Shown here piece by piece: positions 1 through 8,933 of a stretch of 64,000 bases of DNA (within the stretch, counting starts at the first letter, position 1; each line of letters starts with the position of its first letter). The DNA comes from an uncultured Algimonas sp. (GTDB taxonomy: Bacteria; Pseudomonadota; Alphaproteobacteria; Caulobacterales; Maricaulaceae). The notes beneath the pieces are model-generated. The model had not been told where the DNA came from. It saw only the letters and a program-made list of their open reading frames with translations, and did no database searches. The DNA lies in assembly GCA_937923575.1 (NCBI GenBank), contig CALDUL010000001.1, positions 1-64,000 of the forward strand, written 5' to 3'. The position numbers and the translations under genes are program-made.

Positions 1-1521
1 GAGCCGATCCGCAGTGCCTTGGTCGAGGGCGCGCAGTGGTGGGTGGACGGATTTGCGGCGGCGGGCAAGGCTGGCGCCTACCGTGTGGCAATCCTGCCCG
101 AAGACGCCCATCCGCTCGATGTGCGCTATAATGTCGTGCAGTGGGTCCACCGGCAGACGCGCGGCTGGTCCTACGGCGGCGGTGTCGTCGACCCGCGCAC
201 GGGCGAGCGGCTGAAGGGCCACGTCAATCTGGGGTCGCTCAGAGTGCGTCAGGACCGCATGATCTTCGAAGGGCTTCTGGGCGCTGGGAAGACCGACAGC
301 GGCGAGGCGGATGATCCGGTGCAACTCGCCCTGATGCGCATCCGTCAGCTCTCCGCCCACGAGATTGGGCACAGTCTCGGCTTTGCGCATAATTTCGGCG
401 CGAGCTCCGACGATAAGGCGAGCGTTATGGACTACCCCGCGCCGGATGTGAGGATGGGCGAGGACGGTCTCGATCTCTCCAATGTCTACGGTGTCGGGCT
501 CGGCGCGTGGGATCTCGTAACGGCCGACTGGCTCTACGGCGACCATAGCGATGTGCAAAGAGACGCCATTCTCGCAGACGCGAAAGCCCGCGGTCTGTCC
601 TATGTGGCGGATAGCGACGGACGCAGTGCTGGCACCGCCAATCCAGAAGGCTCCGTCTGGGACAATGGGTCTGATCCGGTCGCAACGCTGCGCGAGGTCA
701 TGGCGGTCCGCGCCTACGCATTAGAGCGCTTTGGGCCGGATAATCTGCCGGGGTGTCGCCCGCAATCGGACCTCAACGCCGCTATCGTGCCAATCTATCT
801 CTATCACCGGTACCAGACGGCAGCTGCGGCGAAGGTGATCGGCGGCATGACGTTCGACTATGGTCTGGCTGGCGAAGCGGATGCGGCGCAGATCGTTTCG
901 CCCGCGCGCCAGCAGGAGGCGCTCGCCGCCGTGCTCGCCACGCTCGATCCCGACGCGCTGGACCTCTCCGATGATGTGCTGAGCCGGATGACCCCGCGCC
1001 TCGGCAGCTGGTCCTTCGCCGACAATGACCGCGAGCTGTTCCGCAAGACCGCCGCGCCCGCCTTCGATGTCGTGGCGGCGGCCGATACGGCGTCGTCGCT
1101 GACGTTCTCGGCGCTGCTCCACCCGCAACGCGCGGCGCGACTTGTCGAATTCAATCGCCGTGACGCCGCCAATCCGTCCCTAGAGAACGTGTTGGAAGCC
1201 ACCCGCCGCCAAGTGCTGCGCCCGGCCAGCGGACGCCGCGCGGAGATCGCGCAGGCCGTCAGGACACGCTACGCCTATGCGCTGATGGAGTTGTCGAGCA
1301 ACGCACAGGCCACGCCCATCGTGCGCGCCCATGCGGAGACCGAGCTGGGCAGTCTTGGAACGGAATTGTCTCGGCGCGCCCGTGTCAACGCGGCGGACGG
1401 CTGGCTCGCGCGGGAGATCGAACGCTATCTCGACCGCCCCGCCAGCGCGGCTGCCCCCGTCGTCCCCGCACCCGCCCTGCCGCCGGGCAGCCCGATTGGG
1501 AGCGATTGCTTCCACTGCTAG
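1..1521 (+). CDS. Zinc-dependent metalloprotease, C-terminal part (5' end outside window)
   Basis: The reading frame is open from base 1, so the true start lies upstream; 506 residues are visible. The zinc site is HEIGHSLGFAHN, the extended HExxHxxGxxH motif of metzincins, followed about 20 residues later by the Met-turn segment SVMDYPAP. The long region after the catalytic domain, the pattern EPIRSALVEGAQWW before it, and the overall arrangement fit the large DUF5117/DUF4953-type secreted zinc proteases of Gram-negative bacteria. The signal peptide and propeptide would be in the missing part. It ends 33 bases before the next gene on the same strand. The family call is good; the substrate is unknown. 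Confidence 0.85.
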   Translation, partial: EPIRSALVEGAQWWVDGFAAAGKAGAYRVAILPEDAHPLDVRYNVVQWVHRQTRGWSYGGGVVDPRTGERLKGHVNLGSLRVRQDRMIFEGLLGAGKTDSGEADDPVQLALMRIRQLSAHEIGHSLGFAHNFGASSDDKASVMDYPAPDVRMGEDGLDLSNVYGVGLGAWDLVTADWLYGDHSDVQRDAILADAKARGLSYVADSDGRSAGTANPEGSVWDNGSDPVATLREVMAVRAYALERFGPDNLPGCRPQSDLNAAIVPIYLYHRYQTAAAAKVIGGMTFDYGLAGEADAAQIVSPARQQEALAAVLATLDPDALDLSDDVLSRMTPRLGSWSFADNDRELFRKTAAPAFDVVAAADTASSLTFSALLHPQRAARLVEFNRRDAANPSLENVLEATRRQVLRPASGRRAEIAQAVRTRYAYALMELSSNAQATPIVRAHAETELGSLGTELSRRARVNAADGWLAREIERYLDRPASAAAPVVPAPALPPGSPIGSDCFHC

Positions 1522-1554
1522 ACAGCGGCCCGTCCCGCACCTAACCGCCGCGCC

Positions 1555-2403
1555 ATGGAAAAAAGCTTTCAACTCCTCGGTGGTCTCGGCGATATCGCGA
1601 CCGAATATGACGCGATCTTCTGTGATATCTGGGGCGTGGTGCATAATGGGCGTCGCCCGCACTTCGCGGCCTGCGGGGCGCTCGAGCGCTACCGGGAACA
1701 GGTCGGCCCGGTCGTGTTGATGAGCAACAGTTCGCGTCCCAGCGTGACCATCCCGGAGAGCTTTGCGGAGATCGAAATGCCGGACGGCTTTTTCGACGCC
1801 ATCGTCACGAGCGGTGACGCCGTGGTGAACGAGCTCGCGCGCCGTTCGCCCGGCCCCGCTTTCCTGATCGTGCCGGAAGGCCCCGGGAGCGAGGACGATG
1901 TCGGGCTGTTCGATCAGGTGCCCATGAACTTCGCCGATATGGATGACGCGGACTTCGCGATCTGCACCGGTCTCTATGCAGATGAGGACGAGGTGCGCAG
2001 CTATACGGGCATTCTGCGTGACCTTTTGGAGCGCGACATGCCGATGGTCTGCACCAATCCGGACGTGCGTGTGAAGGTCGATGGCCGCATCCTGTTCTGC
2101 TCCGGCGCGCTGGCGCAGATCTATGAGAAGATGGGCGGCGAGGTCGTTTACGGCGGTAAGCCGCATAAGCCGATTTACCGCTTGGGCCGCGCCTGGCTGG
2201 AGCAGGTCATGGGCTATGTGCCCGAGCGTATTCTGATGATTGGCGACAATCTGTTCACCGACGTGCTCGGCGCGCAGAACGAAGGCATTGACTGCCTGTT
2301 CATTCAGGACGGGCTTTACGGCGAAACGGAAGCCCGCTTCCGTGCGCTGTGCGAGGAGCACGGCGTGGCGGCGCGCTATCAGCTCTCGGAACTCGCCTGG
2401 TAA
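1555..2403 (+). CDS. HAD-superfamily class IIA hydrolase (TIGR01459-like)
   Basis: A 282-residue protein. Motif I is DIWGVVHNG (residues 22-30), where the usual second Asp of DxDGT is replaced by Gly-Val, as is normal in this alphaproteobacterial class IIA subgroup. Motif II is LMSNSSRP, the lysine motif is GGKPHKPIY, and motif III/IV is MIGDNLFTDVLGAQ. Together these form a complete haloacid-dehalogenase phosphatase core with a class IIA cap. Homologues often sit next to ribF, and here only the MaoC gene intervenes, so a role in clearing a phosphorylated cofactor or sugar is conceivable but not shown. Confidence 0.88.
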   Translation: MEKSFQLLGGLGDIATEYDAIFCDIWGVVHNGRRPHFAACGALERYREQVGPVVLMSNSSRPSVTIPESFAEIEMPDGFFDAIVTSGDAVVNELARRSPGPAFLIVPEGPGSEDDVGLFDQVPMNFADMDDADFAICTGLYADEDEVRSYTGILRDLLERDMPMVCTNPDVRVKVDGRILFCSGALAQIYEKMGGEVVYGGKPHKPIYRLGRAWLEQVMGYVPERILMIGDNLFTDVLGAQNEGIDCLFIQDGLYGETEARFRALCEEHGVAARYQLSELAW

Positions 2404-2473
2404 AATGTCCAGATAGTAAGCGTCCGGAAAGTTTAGCGTTCACGCGCCGCGCCCACCCTGCTAGTCGGCGCGG

Positions 2474-2914
2474 ATGAGTGACGTTAAATATTATCTGGAC
2501 GACCTGCAGCCCGGCATGCGCGCGGAAACCACCGCGACGATTACCGGCGAAATGATCGACACCTTTGGCGATATCACCGGTGACCACAATCCGATCCATA
2601 TGGACGACGCGGCCGCGCGTGCCGCCGGGTTCGACGGACGCATCGCCCACGGCGCGCTGTCGGCGAGCTTTATCTCCGCCGTGCTTGGCAATGACCTGCC
2701 GGGGCCGGGCGCGGTTTTCGTCGAGCTGAACCTGCGCTTTCGCAAGCCCGTGCTGATCGGCGCGGTCGTCACCGCCGTTGCCGTCGTCGACGATATCAAC
2801 GCGCGCACCGGCCGGGTAAAAATGAAATGCCATTGCGAGGTGGACGGCGTGAAAGTCTGCCGCGGCGATGCCGGCGTGTTCGTGAAAAAGCGGCCCGAAC
2901 CGTCCGAAGACTAG
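2474..2914 (+). CDS. MaoC-like (R)-specific enoyl-CoA hydratase
   Basis: A 146-residue single hot-dog domain. The hydratase-2 signature is present as ITGDHNPIH (residues 34-42), giving the catalytic Asp-His pair D37 and H42, and IAHG follows. The size and motif match the PhaJ/MaoC group, which hydrates trans-2-enoyl-CoA to (R)-3-hydroxyacyl-CoA and links beta-oxidation to other acyl pathways. It lies between a HAD phosphatase and ribF on one strand with short gaps. No polyhydroxyalkanoate synthase is visible in the window, so a PHA role is not supported. Confidence 0.85.
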   Translation: MSDVKYYLDDLQPGMRAETTATITGEMIDTFGDITGDHNPIHMDDAAARAAGFDGRIAHGALSASFISAVLGNDLPGPGAVFVELNLRFRKPVLIGAVVTAVAVVDDINARTGRVKMKCHCEVDGVKVCRGDAGVFVKKRPEPSED

Positions 2915-2930
2915 GGGCGCGATCACGCGG

Positions 2931-3872
2931 ATGCGCACCTTCACCACCTATACCGATCTTCCCAAGGGCGCGCGTGGCGCGGTCATTGCGCTCGGCAATT
3001 TCGACGGGCTGCACCGGGGGCATCAAGCGGTCATCACCCAGGTCCGCGCAATCGCGCGCGAGTACAATGCCCCCTCCGGCATCGGCCTCTTCCGCCCGCA
3101 CCCGAGGCGTTTCTTCAAGCCCGACACTCCGCCCTTTCGCCTGATGAGCGCGGGGCTGCGCGAAGGTATCCTCAACGAGCTTGGTGTGGACCTGCTGTTC
3201 GAGCTGCCGTTCGACGAGCAACTCAGGGACATGGACGACACGCAGTTCGTTGAGCGGGTGCTGCACCGCGGCCTCGGTATCCGCCATGTGGTCGTGGGGT
3301 CCGATTACGGCTTCGGGAAGAACCGCTGCGGTGATGTGGAGAGCCTGACCCGGCTCTGCGGAGAACGCGGGATCGGCGTTACGCCTGTCTCTCCCGTCGG
3401 TCTGCACGCGCTCTACGGCAAATATGGCTCGACCGAGATCAGAAAAGCGCTCGCGCAAGGCGACGTCTTCCACGCTCAACACATGCTGTCGCGCCCGTGG
3501 ATGGTCGACGGCGTTGTGCAGACGGGACAGCAACGCGGCCGCACCATCGGCTGGCCAACGGCCAATATCGGCTTCGGGGATCTCGTCCGACCCAAGGCGG
3601 GCGTCTATGCCGTGGAATGCCACGTCGCGGGAGTGTCAGACTGGCTCCCGGCTGTCGCGAATACAGGCACGCGTCCGACCGTGGGCGGCGAGGAGGCGCG
3701 GCTGGAAGCCCATATCTTCGATTTCGATCAGGACATCTACGACAAGCGCATGATGGTCCGCTTCCGCAGCTTCATCCGCGACGAGCGCAAATTCGACAGC
3801 TTCGAGCTGTTGAAGGACCAGATCGCGAAAGACGCCGCCGGCGCGCGGGCGATCTTCGGGATGCGGCGCTAG
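2931..3872 (+). CDS. ribF: Bifunctional riboflavin kinase / FAD synthetase
   Basis: A 313-residue protein that phosphorylates riboflavin to FMN and adenylylates FMN to FAD. The N-terminal nucleotidyltransferase domain has LGNFDGLHRGH (residues 21-31, the nucleotide-binding His loop) and GSDYGFGKNRCGD. The C-terminal kinase domain has GRTIGWPTANIGF and ends normally. The length is typical. Just after the stop, a 7-bp inverted repeat (3872-3878 with 3907-3913) could form a hairpin but has no T-run. The gene follows the MaoC gene by 16 bases. Confidence 0.96.
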   Translation: MRTFTTYTDLPKGARGAVIALGNFDGLHRGHQAVITQVRAIAREYNAPSGIGLFRPHPRRFFKPDTPPFRLMSAGLREGILNELGVDLLFELPFDEQLRDMDDTQFVERVLHRGLGIRHVVVGSDYGFGKNRCGDVESLTRLCGERGIGVTPVSPVGLHALYGKYGSTEIRKALAQGDVFHAQHMLSRPWMVDGVVQTGQQRGRTIGWPTANIGFGDLVRPKAGVYAVECHVAGVSDWLPAVANTGTRPTVGGEEARLEAHIFDFDQDIYDKRMMVRFRSFIRDERKFDSFELLKDQIAKDAAGARAIFGMRR

Positions 3873-3977
3873 GCCTTCACAGTTTCAGCGCAGCCGTTGC
3901 GGAAGCGAAGGCCGTGTGGCAGTCGCGGCAGATAGAAGCGAGCGCCAAGCCCGCACACGGACCAGGGGACCCAAGTC

Positions 3978-5663
3978 TTGACCACTTTTGTTTGGATATT
4001 GCTCGGCTTTATCGCCATCGGCTTGCTTAACGCGCTTTGGCAGATGCGGACGCATCCCAAGGGCCTTTACATTCTATTCTTCGCGGAGATGTGGGAGCGC
4101 TTTTCTTATTACGGCATGCGCGCGCTGCTGATCTTCTACCTCACCAAGCACTTCCTTTTTACCGATGGACAAGCCTACGGAATCTACGGCGCCTATACGA
4201 CGCTGGTCTATATCACGCCGGTCATCGGCGGCATGATTGCGGACCGATATCTGGGACAGCGCAAGGCCATTCTGGTCGGCGCTATCCTGCTCGTGCTCGG
4301 CCACGCCGGCATGGCGATCGAAGGCGCCCCAGTCACCGATCCGGCGTTCCGCGACGCGACCGTACTCAACATCTTCTACCTCAGCCTCGCGCTGATTATC
4401 GCGGGTACGGGCTTTCTCAAGGCCAACATCTCCGCCATCGTCGGTGAGCTCTATTCTAAGACGGACATCCGCCGGGATAGCGCTTTCACGCTCTTCTATG
4501 TCGGTATCAATCTCGGCGCTGCGGGCGGCGCTCTGCTCGCGGGTCAGATCGGCCAGACCTATGGCTGGTCCTACGGGTTTGGTCTCGCGGGTATCGGCAT
4601 GCTGGCGGGTTTGCTGGTCTTCGTCTTCGGCAAGCCATTGCTGAACGGCGCGGGCGAACCACCGAACCCGGCGTACCTACGCGAGAAAGTCGGCGGCTTC
4701 CTGAGCCGCGAATGGCTCATCTATATTCTGTCATTCGCCGGGATCGGCGTGATCTGGTATCTCGTCCGCGACGAAGGCACTGTCGGCCTTACGCTGCTCG
4801 TCACCATGGTCGGCATCTATGGATACATCCTCTACCGCGCTGTCGCGACTTTGCCCGCTCATGCGCGCAACCGCATTCTGGCGGCGCTGTTCCTGATTAC
4901 CGTACAAGTGCTTTTCTGGGCACTGTTTGAGCAAGCCGGCTCCTCGCTCAACCTGTTTACCGACCGTGCGGTCGATCTCACCATCCTTGGCGAGAAGCAG
5001 GAAGCCTCGATCTTCCAGTCGCTCAACGCGATCTACATCGTTTTCCTGGGGCCGCTCTTCGCAATTGCCTGGGCGTGGCTGGCCAAGCGGAATATGGACC
5101 CGTCGACGGGCGCGAAGTTCGGGCTGGGCGTGATCCAGCTGGGCCTCGGCTTCCTCGTGCTGGTCTGGGGCGCGAACTCCGCGGGTCTGGGCAACCTGAC
5201 GCCTGTGCTGTTCATCTTCCTGATTTACCTGCTGCACACGACGGGCGAGCTCTGCCTGTCGCCCGTCGGTCTGTCGGCGATGACACGGCTGTCCACGCCA
5301 AACATGGTCGGTTTGATCATGGGCGCGTGGTTCCTTGCCTCCGGCGCGGGCAATTTCGTCGCCGCGCAGATCGCCAAGCTGACCAGCTCCGAGGACAAGC
5401 TCGCGGGGCTGGACGCCGAAGCCGCACTGGCGGAGACGCAGCGCATCGTGCTGGACGTCTACTCCACTATTGGCTGGGTGGCCGTCGGGGTCGGCGTTGC
5501 GCTGATCGTGGTCTCGCCGCTGATCAAGCGCATGATGCACCTCGACACACTCGAAGCGGACATGGCAGATTACCATGCACGCATGGGCACGGCCGACCTG
5601 ACCATGGACGGCGGAGACATGGTCGGCGAGCGGATGAGCCCGACAGGTGACACGAAAATCTAG
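3978..5663 (+). CDS. POT/PTR2-family proton-dependent peptide transporter
   Basis: A 561-residue inner-membrane protein with many hydrophobic segments. It carries the POT signature EMWERFSYYGMR near residue 37 (ExxERFxYYG, proton coupling) and the second PTR2 signature FYVGINLGA. This family imports di- and tripeptides with protons. The start is TTG at 3978, chosen because an AGGGG ribosome-binding site lies 7-8 bases upstream and the N-terminus lines up with the family. The sequence is longer than a minimal 12-helix transporter, suggesting two extra central helices as in other bacterial POTs. It is followed by a strong terminator. Confidence 0.94.
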   Translation: MTTFVWILLGFIAIGLLNALWQMRTHPKGLYILFFAEMWERFSYYGMRALLIFYLTKHFLFTDGQAYGIYGAYTTLVYITPVIGGMIADRYLGQRKAILVGAILLVLGHAGMAIEGAPVTDPAFRDATVLNIFYLSLALIIAGTGFLKANISAIVGELYSKTDIRRDSAFTLFYVGINLGAAGGALLAGQIGQTYGWSYGFGLAGIGMLAGLLVFVFGKPLLNGAGEPPNPAYLREKVGGFLSREWLIYILSFAGIGVIWYLVRDEGTVGLTLLVTMVGIYGYILYRAVATLPAHARNRILAALFLITVQVLFWALFEQAGSSLNLFTDRAVDLTILGEKQEASIFQSLNAIYIVFLGPLFAIAWAWLAKRNMDPSTGAKFGLGVIQLGLGFLVLVWGANSAGLGNLTPVLFIFLIYLLHTTGELCLSPVGLSAMTRLSTPNMVGLIMGAWFLASGAGNFVAAQIAKLTSSEDKLAGLDAEAALAETQRIVLDVYSTIGWVAVGVGVALIVVSPLIKRMMHLDTLEADMADYHARMGTADLTMDGGDMVGERMSPTGDTKI

Positions 5664-5685
5664 CGGCTTGCCTTCGCAGACACGC

Positions 5686-5716
5686 AAAAGCCCGCTGGAG
5701 ACGGCGGGCTTTTTTG
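5686..5716 (+). terminator. Rho-independent terminator after the POT transporter
   Basis: A perfect 9-bp stem AAAGCCCGC (5687-5695) / GCGGGCTTT (5704-5712) with an 8-base loop runs into a T-rich tract. The preceding A-run means it could also work on the opposite strand for the convergent DUF937 gene. Confidence 0.9.
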
Positions 5717-5741
5717 TTTGGATGTTGCTGAGTTTAGCTCA

Positions 5742-5771
5742 TCCGGGCTCGACCCGGACTTCATGTCCGGG
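5742..5771. repeat. Three-arm palindromic element (REP-like)
   Basis: TCCGGG-CTCGA-CCCGGA (5742-5758) and CCCGGAC-TTCAT-GTCCGGG (5753-5771) are two perfect hairpins that share the middle arm, so they are mutually exclusive. The core resembles the CCGGGCTyGACCCGG intergenic repeats common in alphaproteobacteria. It lies between two convergent genes. Confidence 0.55.
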
Positions 5772-5783
5772 AGTAGGGCGGCG

Positions 5784-6452
5784 CTATCGCCTGTTCATCG
5801 CCATCCCAAGAATATCGTCGAACATGCTCCCGTCGCCATCCGCGTCGAGCAGTCCGCCGAGCATGCCCAGACCCTGCTGGTGTGCCTGCTGTTGTTGCGG
5901 GACCATCGGGGTCGCGCCGCCGCCGAGCAGGCCGCCGAGCATGGAGCCCAAGCCGCCCTTGGCAGAGGCCGCCTGACCGCCGCCGAGCAGCTGGTTCATC
6001 AGCGCGCCCTGCAGCATGCCCTGCAGGCCGGAGCTGCCGCGCTGTTGCTTGCCCATCGCGCCCATCGCCATCATCGCGACCACGGGCAGCATCTTCTTCA
6101 GCGCATCGACGGGCAGACCCGTCTGCTGGGAAGCGCGGCTGGCGACATTGCGGCTGACGTCCTTGGAGCCGAAGAGATGGCCGAGAATGCCGTTGCCTTC
6201 GGTTTGTGCGTTTTGTTGCAGTGCTCTTGGGTCGTCCAGATAACGGTCATGGCCGCCGTTCTGCAGCGCACCCAGTAGCCCGGCGAGTCCCTGCGGCGAG
6301 CTCGCGTTGCGCTTCATGGCCGAGCTGATGGCGGGCAGCAGCGCGCCGACAGCCTGTTGGCTCTGTTGCGGATTGAGGCCGTAGGGGCTGCCGGCCTGTT
6401 GCGCCGTTCCGCCTGCTGCCTGGGTAATCATGTCCATCAGGGTCATTGCCAT
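5784..6452 (-). CDS. DUF937-family protein
   Basis: A 222-residue protein rich in Gln, Gly and Met. It starts MAMTLMDMITQAAGG and contains the DUF937 features: an N-terminal helical segment with GLNPQQSQQAVGALLPAISSAMKRN, then GHLFGSKD, and low-complexity Gly/Leu/Met repeats (MLGGLLGGG-like) toward the end. An in-frame ATG lies 65 codons upstream, but the start at 6452 has an AAAGGA ribosome-binding site and matches the family. The last 30 residues include DADGDGSMFDDIL, which looks like a calcium-binding loop. No function is known for the family. Confidence 0.82.
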   Translation of the reverse strand: MAMTLMDMITQAAGGTAQQAGSPYGLNPQQSQQAVGALLPAISSAMKRNASSPQGLAGLLGALQNGGHDRYLDDPRALQQNAQTEGNGILGHLFGSKDVSRNVASRASQQTGLPVDALKKMLPVVAMMAMGAMGKQQRGSSGLQGMLQGALMNQLLGGGQAASAKGGLGSMLGGLLGGGATPMVPQQQQAHQQGLGMLGGLLDADGDGSMFDDILGMAMNRR

Positions 6453-6504
6453 GGTGTGTTCCTTTACTCTGGGGGTCTTGTGTGGGGTAAACGGGTGAGG
6501 CGGG

Positions 6505-7164
6505 TCAAGGGTTGCCGGGTTTATCCGGGCCGCAGACGTTTGCCGCTTCGGCCAGCGCGTCCATCGCGCGTTTGGCCGCCGTCGCGTCGTCCAGCGGTTT
6601 GCTCGCCGCATTTCTACGCCGCCACAACAGGGCCCAGCCATCGGCATCCGTCTGCGCGTTCAGTCCGAGCGATCCGGCCTCAGACACAAATACCAGCCTG
6701 ACCTGCCGCTCCGCCTCGCCGGCCATCGCGCGATTGGTCGCGAAACCGTCATTGTCCGATGCCGCGAAGACCTCCACCGGTCCCGCGCCGAAGTCGAGTG
6801 AGAAGGTGCAAACCTTATCCTGCGCTCCGCGCAAATTCGCCGCCCTGAAGGTGCGCTCGCCCATGCCGTCCGGCGCGCTCACCGGGTGGGTGATCAGCAC
6901 GGCGTGAGCCTTGTCCGCCAGTCGCGAAAAGCGCCGCCCGCTCGCGACTTCGACATGGCGCACGGACAGCACTTTGGTCGCCGTTTCCGAGACCGTCTCC
7001 ACCGCGCTTTCCGTCGTGTCCTGCGCCATGCGAACGGGCGCGGTGACAAAGCGGTAGGCGAAGAACAGCGCGCCGAGCACCAACAGCAGCGCAACCAGCC
7101 ACAGCCCCGCGCGCAAGGTCTTCTGCCGCTCGATGGCGTGCTGCTTGTCGAGGTCTTCGGTCAT
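6505..7164 (-). CDS. Membrane-anchored protein of unknown function
   Basis: A 219-residue protein with one hydrophobic segment near residues 17-38 (GLWLVALLLVLGALFFAYRFV), so probably a bitopic inner-membrane protein with a C-terminal periplasmic domain of about 180 residues. No recognisable motif; Trp, Arg and acidic residues are scattered. The ATG at 7164 overlaps the stop of the DUF2891 gene (ATGA), which fixes the start and suggests translational coupling. A longer in-frame ORF upstream is an antisense shadow of the DUF2891 gene. Confidence 0.7.
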   Translation of the reverse strand: MTEDLDKQHAIERQKTLRAGLWLVALLLVLGALFFAYRFVTAPVRMAQDTTESAVETVSETATKVLSVRHVEVASGRRFSRLADKAHAVLITHPVSAPDGMGERTFRAANLRGAQDKVCTFSLDFGAGPVEVFAASDNDGFATNRAMAGEAERQVRLVFVSEAGSLGLNAQTDADGWALLWRRRNAASKPLDDATAAKRAMDALAEAANVCGPDKPGNP

Positions 7165-8324
7165 CCGCCCGCACTTTTGTTCCAGCCACGATCCGTCATC
7201 AGATAGGTCGCAAAGCTGGCGAGCCAGTGGGAGCCGGAATAGTGTTCGTCCGAGACGGCGGCGACGCCGGCGTCCGCGTGGGCTTTGGCGGCGGCGACGA
7301 GCGCGGCGCGGCGACGGTCGTCTTCGGGCAGGGCGCGGGCGATATTGTAGAGGTTCCAGGCGCGGCTGGAGTTCACCCCATCCAGATGCACCAGCTTGCC
7401 GTCGCTGGCGTCGAGCACGATGGCGGGCGCGAGCCAATCGGCCGACCCGTCTGTCGGGATATTCGGCAGGAAGGCGGTGAGCCAACCACTATAGTCCTCT
7501 GGCGCCAGAACGCGGCGCATCAAGTCAGCCTCCATCAGGCAGGGCGAGAGAAAGTCCTCGCCAGACGGTTCATAGGACAGAGGGCAGTCGACATCGTCCG
7601 CGTGGTAGTCTCGCGCGCCGGACTTGATCAGCGCTGAGAATTGTTCATCGCCTGCCACCTCTGCCCAATCCAGCATCAGCGTCATGGCAAACGCGCTCTG
7701 GTTGTGGGTGCCGAGCCGGATGGGATAGGCGAGCTTGGGCAGCCATTCTTTCGTGGCCGCGACGATGTCGGCTTCCAGCGGCTCTAACTGGGCAAGCCAT
7801 TCGCGCGCTTCTGGCGAGTCCCATTCGCGCAACTCGGCTGTCAGCTGCAACAGCCACGCCCAGCCATAGGGCCGCTCCCAGGAACCGCGCTCCGCGCGCC
7901 GGAAATTGGCCAGCTCGCCCGCGACGTTCTCCGCCGTGATGTTCTCGTCCAGCTTGGCCAGCGCTTCCGCGCGTGCGTCTGGCGAGAGCGCGTCCAACCG
8001 CAGCAATCGCACGAGCAGCCAGTGGCCATGCACAGCCGAGTGCCAATCAAAACAGCCGTAGAAAACCGGGAAGAGTTCGCGCGGGGCACCGATCGACTCC
8101 GCATCATTGGTCGTGCGCGAAATCTTGTTCGGAAATTCCTGCTGCACGCAGTTCAGCGCGAGGCGCGAGAAGCGGTCGGCGAGCTCCGGCTCGATAGTGG
8201 TAGGAAAGGCGAGCGGCGCGGGTTGTGCGGCCGGAGCCGGCGTCAAGGGTGCTGTCTGTTCGGCGTCGGCCGCGCATCCCAGGAGCAGGGCGGCGGCTGT
8301 CAGTAAAAGCGTTTGGCGGATCAT
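7161..8324 (-). CDS. DUF2891 lipoprotein
   Basis: A 387-residue protein. The N-terminus MIRQTLLLTAAALLLGC is a lipoprotein signal with Cys17 as the acylation site, followed by an Ala/Pro linker and then the DUF2891 domain. Recognisable family stretches are FYGCFDWHSAVHGHWLL, GTHNQSAFAM, FLSPCLMEADLM and HLDGVNSSRAWNLY. The many conserved His and Trp residues suggest an alpha/alpha-toroid fold, but no activity is established for the family. It is downstream of the HAD hydrolase by 9 bases and coupled to the next gene. Confidence 0.87.
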   Translation of the reverse strand: MIRQTLLLTAAALLLGCAADAEQTAPLTPAPAAQPAPLAFPTTIEPELADRFSRLALNCVQQEFPNKISRTTNDAESIGAPRELFPVFYGCFDWHSAVHGHWLLVRLLRLDALSPDARAEALAKLDENITAENVAGELANFRRAERGSWERPYGWAWLLQLTAELREWDSPEAREWLAQLEPLEADIVAATKEWLPKLAYPIRLGTHNQSAFAMTLMLDWAEVAGDEQFSALIKSGARDYHADDVDCPLSYEPSGEDFLSPCLMEADLMRRVLAPEDYSGWLTAFLPNIPTDGSADWLAPAIVLDASDGKLVHLDGVNSSRAWNLYNIARALPEDDRRRAALVAAAKAHADAGVAAVSDEHYSGSHWLASFATYLMTDRGWNKSAGG

Positions 8325-8333
8325 GTGTTCACC

Positions 8334-8933
8334 CTAGGCGAGTAGCTCGAGACTTTCCAGCACCGGCAGAACGCCGTGACGGCGGTCCACTGGATGCACC
8401 GTCCAACCCGCGGCCCGAGCGCCCTCGATGTTGACCGTCGTGTCTTCGAAAAAGTGAATGTCGCCGGGCTGCACGCCGAGCCGCGCGGTTGCCATGCGGT
8501 AGATTTCCGCATGGGGCTTCGCGGCATGCATCTCGTGCGAGGCGAGGGCGATGTCGAACAGCGCGTTGCGGTCGAAATAGCCCTCGATATGTGCCCAGTG
8601 CAGTGCGTTGGTGTTGGACAGGCAGGCGGTGCGGTGGCTGCGCCGCAGCGCTGTGATGGCCTCGACCACGCCGGGAAAGGGCGGCAGGACCCAGCTGTTC
8701 CAAAGCGCTGGCACGTCGGCGGGTGCGATATCTAGACCGTAAACACGCGGCAGGGCGTCGCAAAACTCCGCCGTGGTCGAGCGGCCGGTCTCATAGTCAT
8801 GCAGCGCCGGGTCGGTCTGGAAGCGACGGTCGATAGTTTCTCGGTCCAGCCCGGTCATCGACGCCAATGCTTCGAACCCAATCCAAGGCACGACTACCCC
8901 ACCGAGGTCAAAAACCAGCACAGGCTTGCTCAT
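8334..8933 (-). CDS. HAD-family hydrolase (YihX/haloacid-dehalogenase-like)
   Basis: A 199-residue protein. Motif I is VFDLGGVVV, where the general-acid Asp of DxD is replaced by Gly as in the YihX-type subgroup. Motif II is CLSNTNALHW, the lysine motif is AKPHAEIY and motif IV is HFFEDTTVNIEGAR. The subgroup includes alpha-D-glucose-1-phosphate phosphatases, but the substrate here is unknown. The ATG at 8933 overlaps the stop of the upstream HD gene (ATGA); a longer in-frame extension has no support. Confidence 0.88.
   Translation of the reverse strand: MSKPVLVFDLGGVVVPWIGFEALASMTGLDRETIDRRFQTDPALHDYETGRSTTAEFCDALPRVYGLDIAPADVPALWNSWVLPPFPGVVEAITALRRSHRTACLSNTNALHWAHIEGYFDRNALFDIALASHEMHAAKPHAEIYRMATARLGVQPGDIHFFEDTTVNIEGARAAGWTVHPVDRRHGVLPVLESLELLA

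Noticed and set aside
1180-2361. 393-codon frame on the minus strand opposite the HAD-IIA gene
   Set aside because: Antisense shadow of genes with complete motifs on the plus strand; composition is His/Asp/Arg-rich as expected for a shadow.
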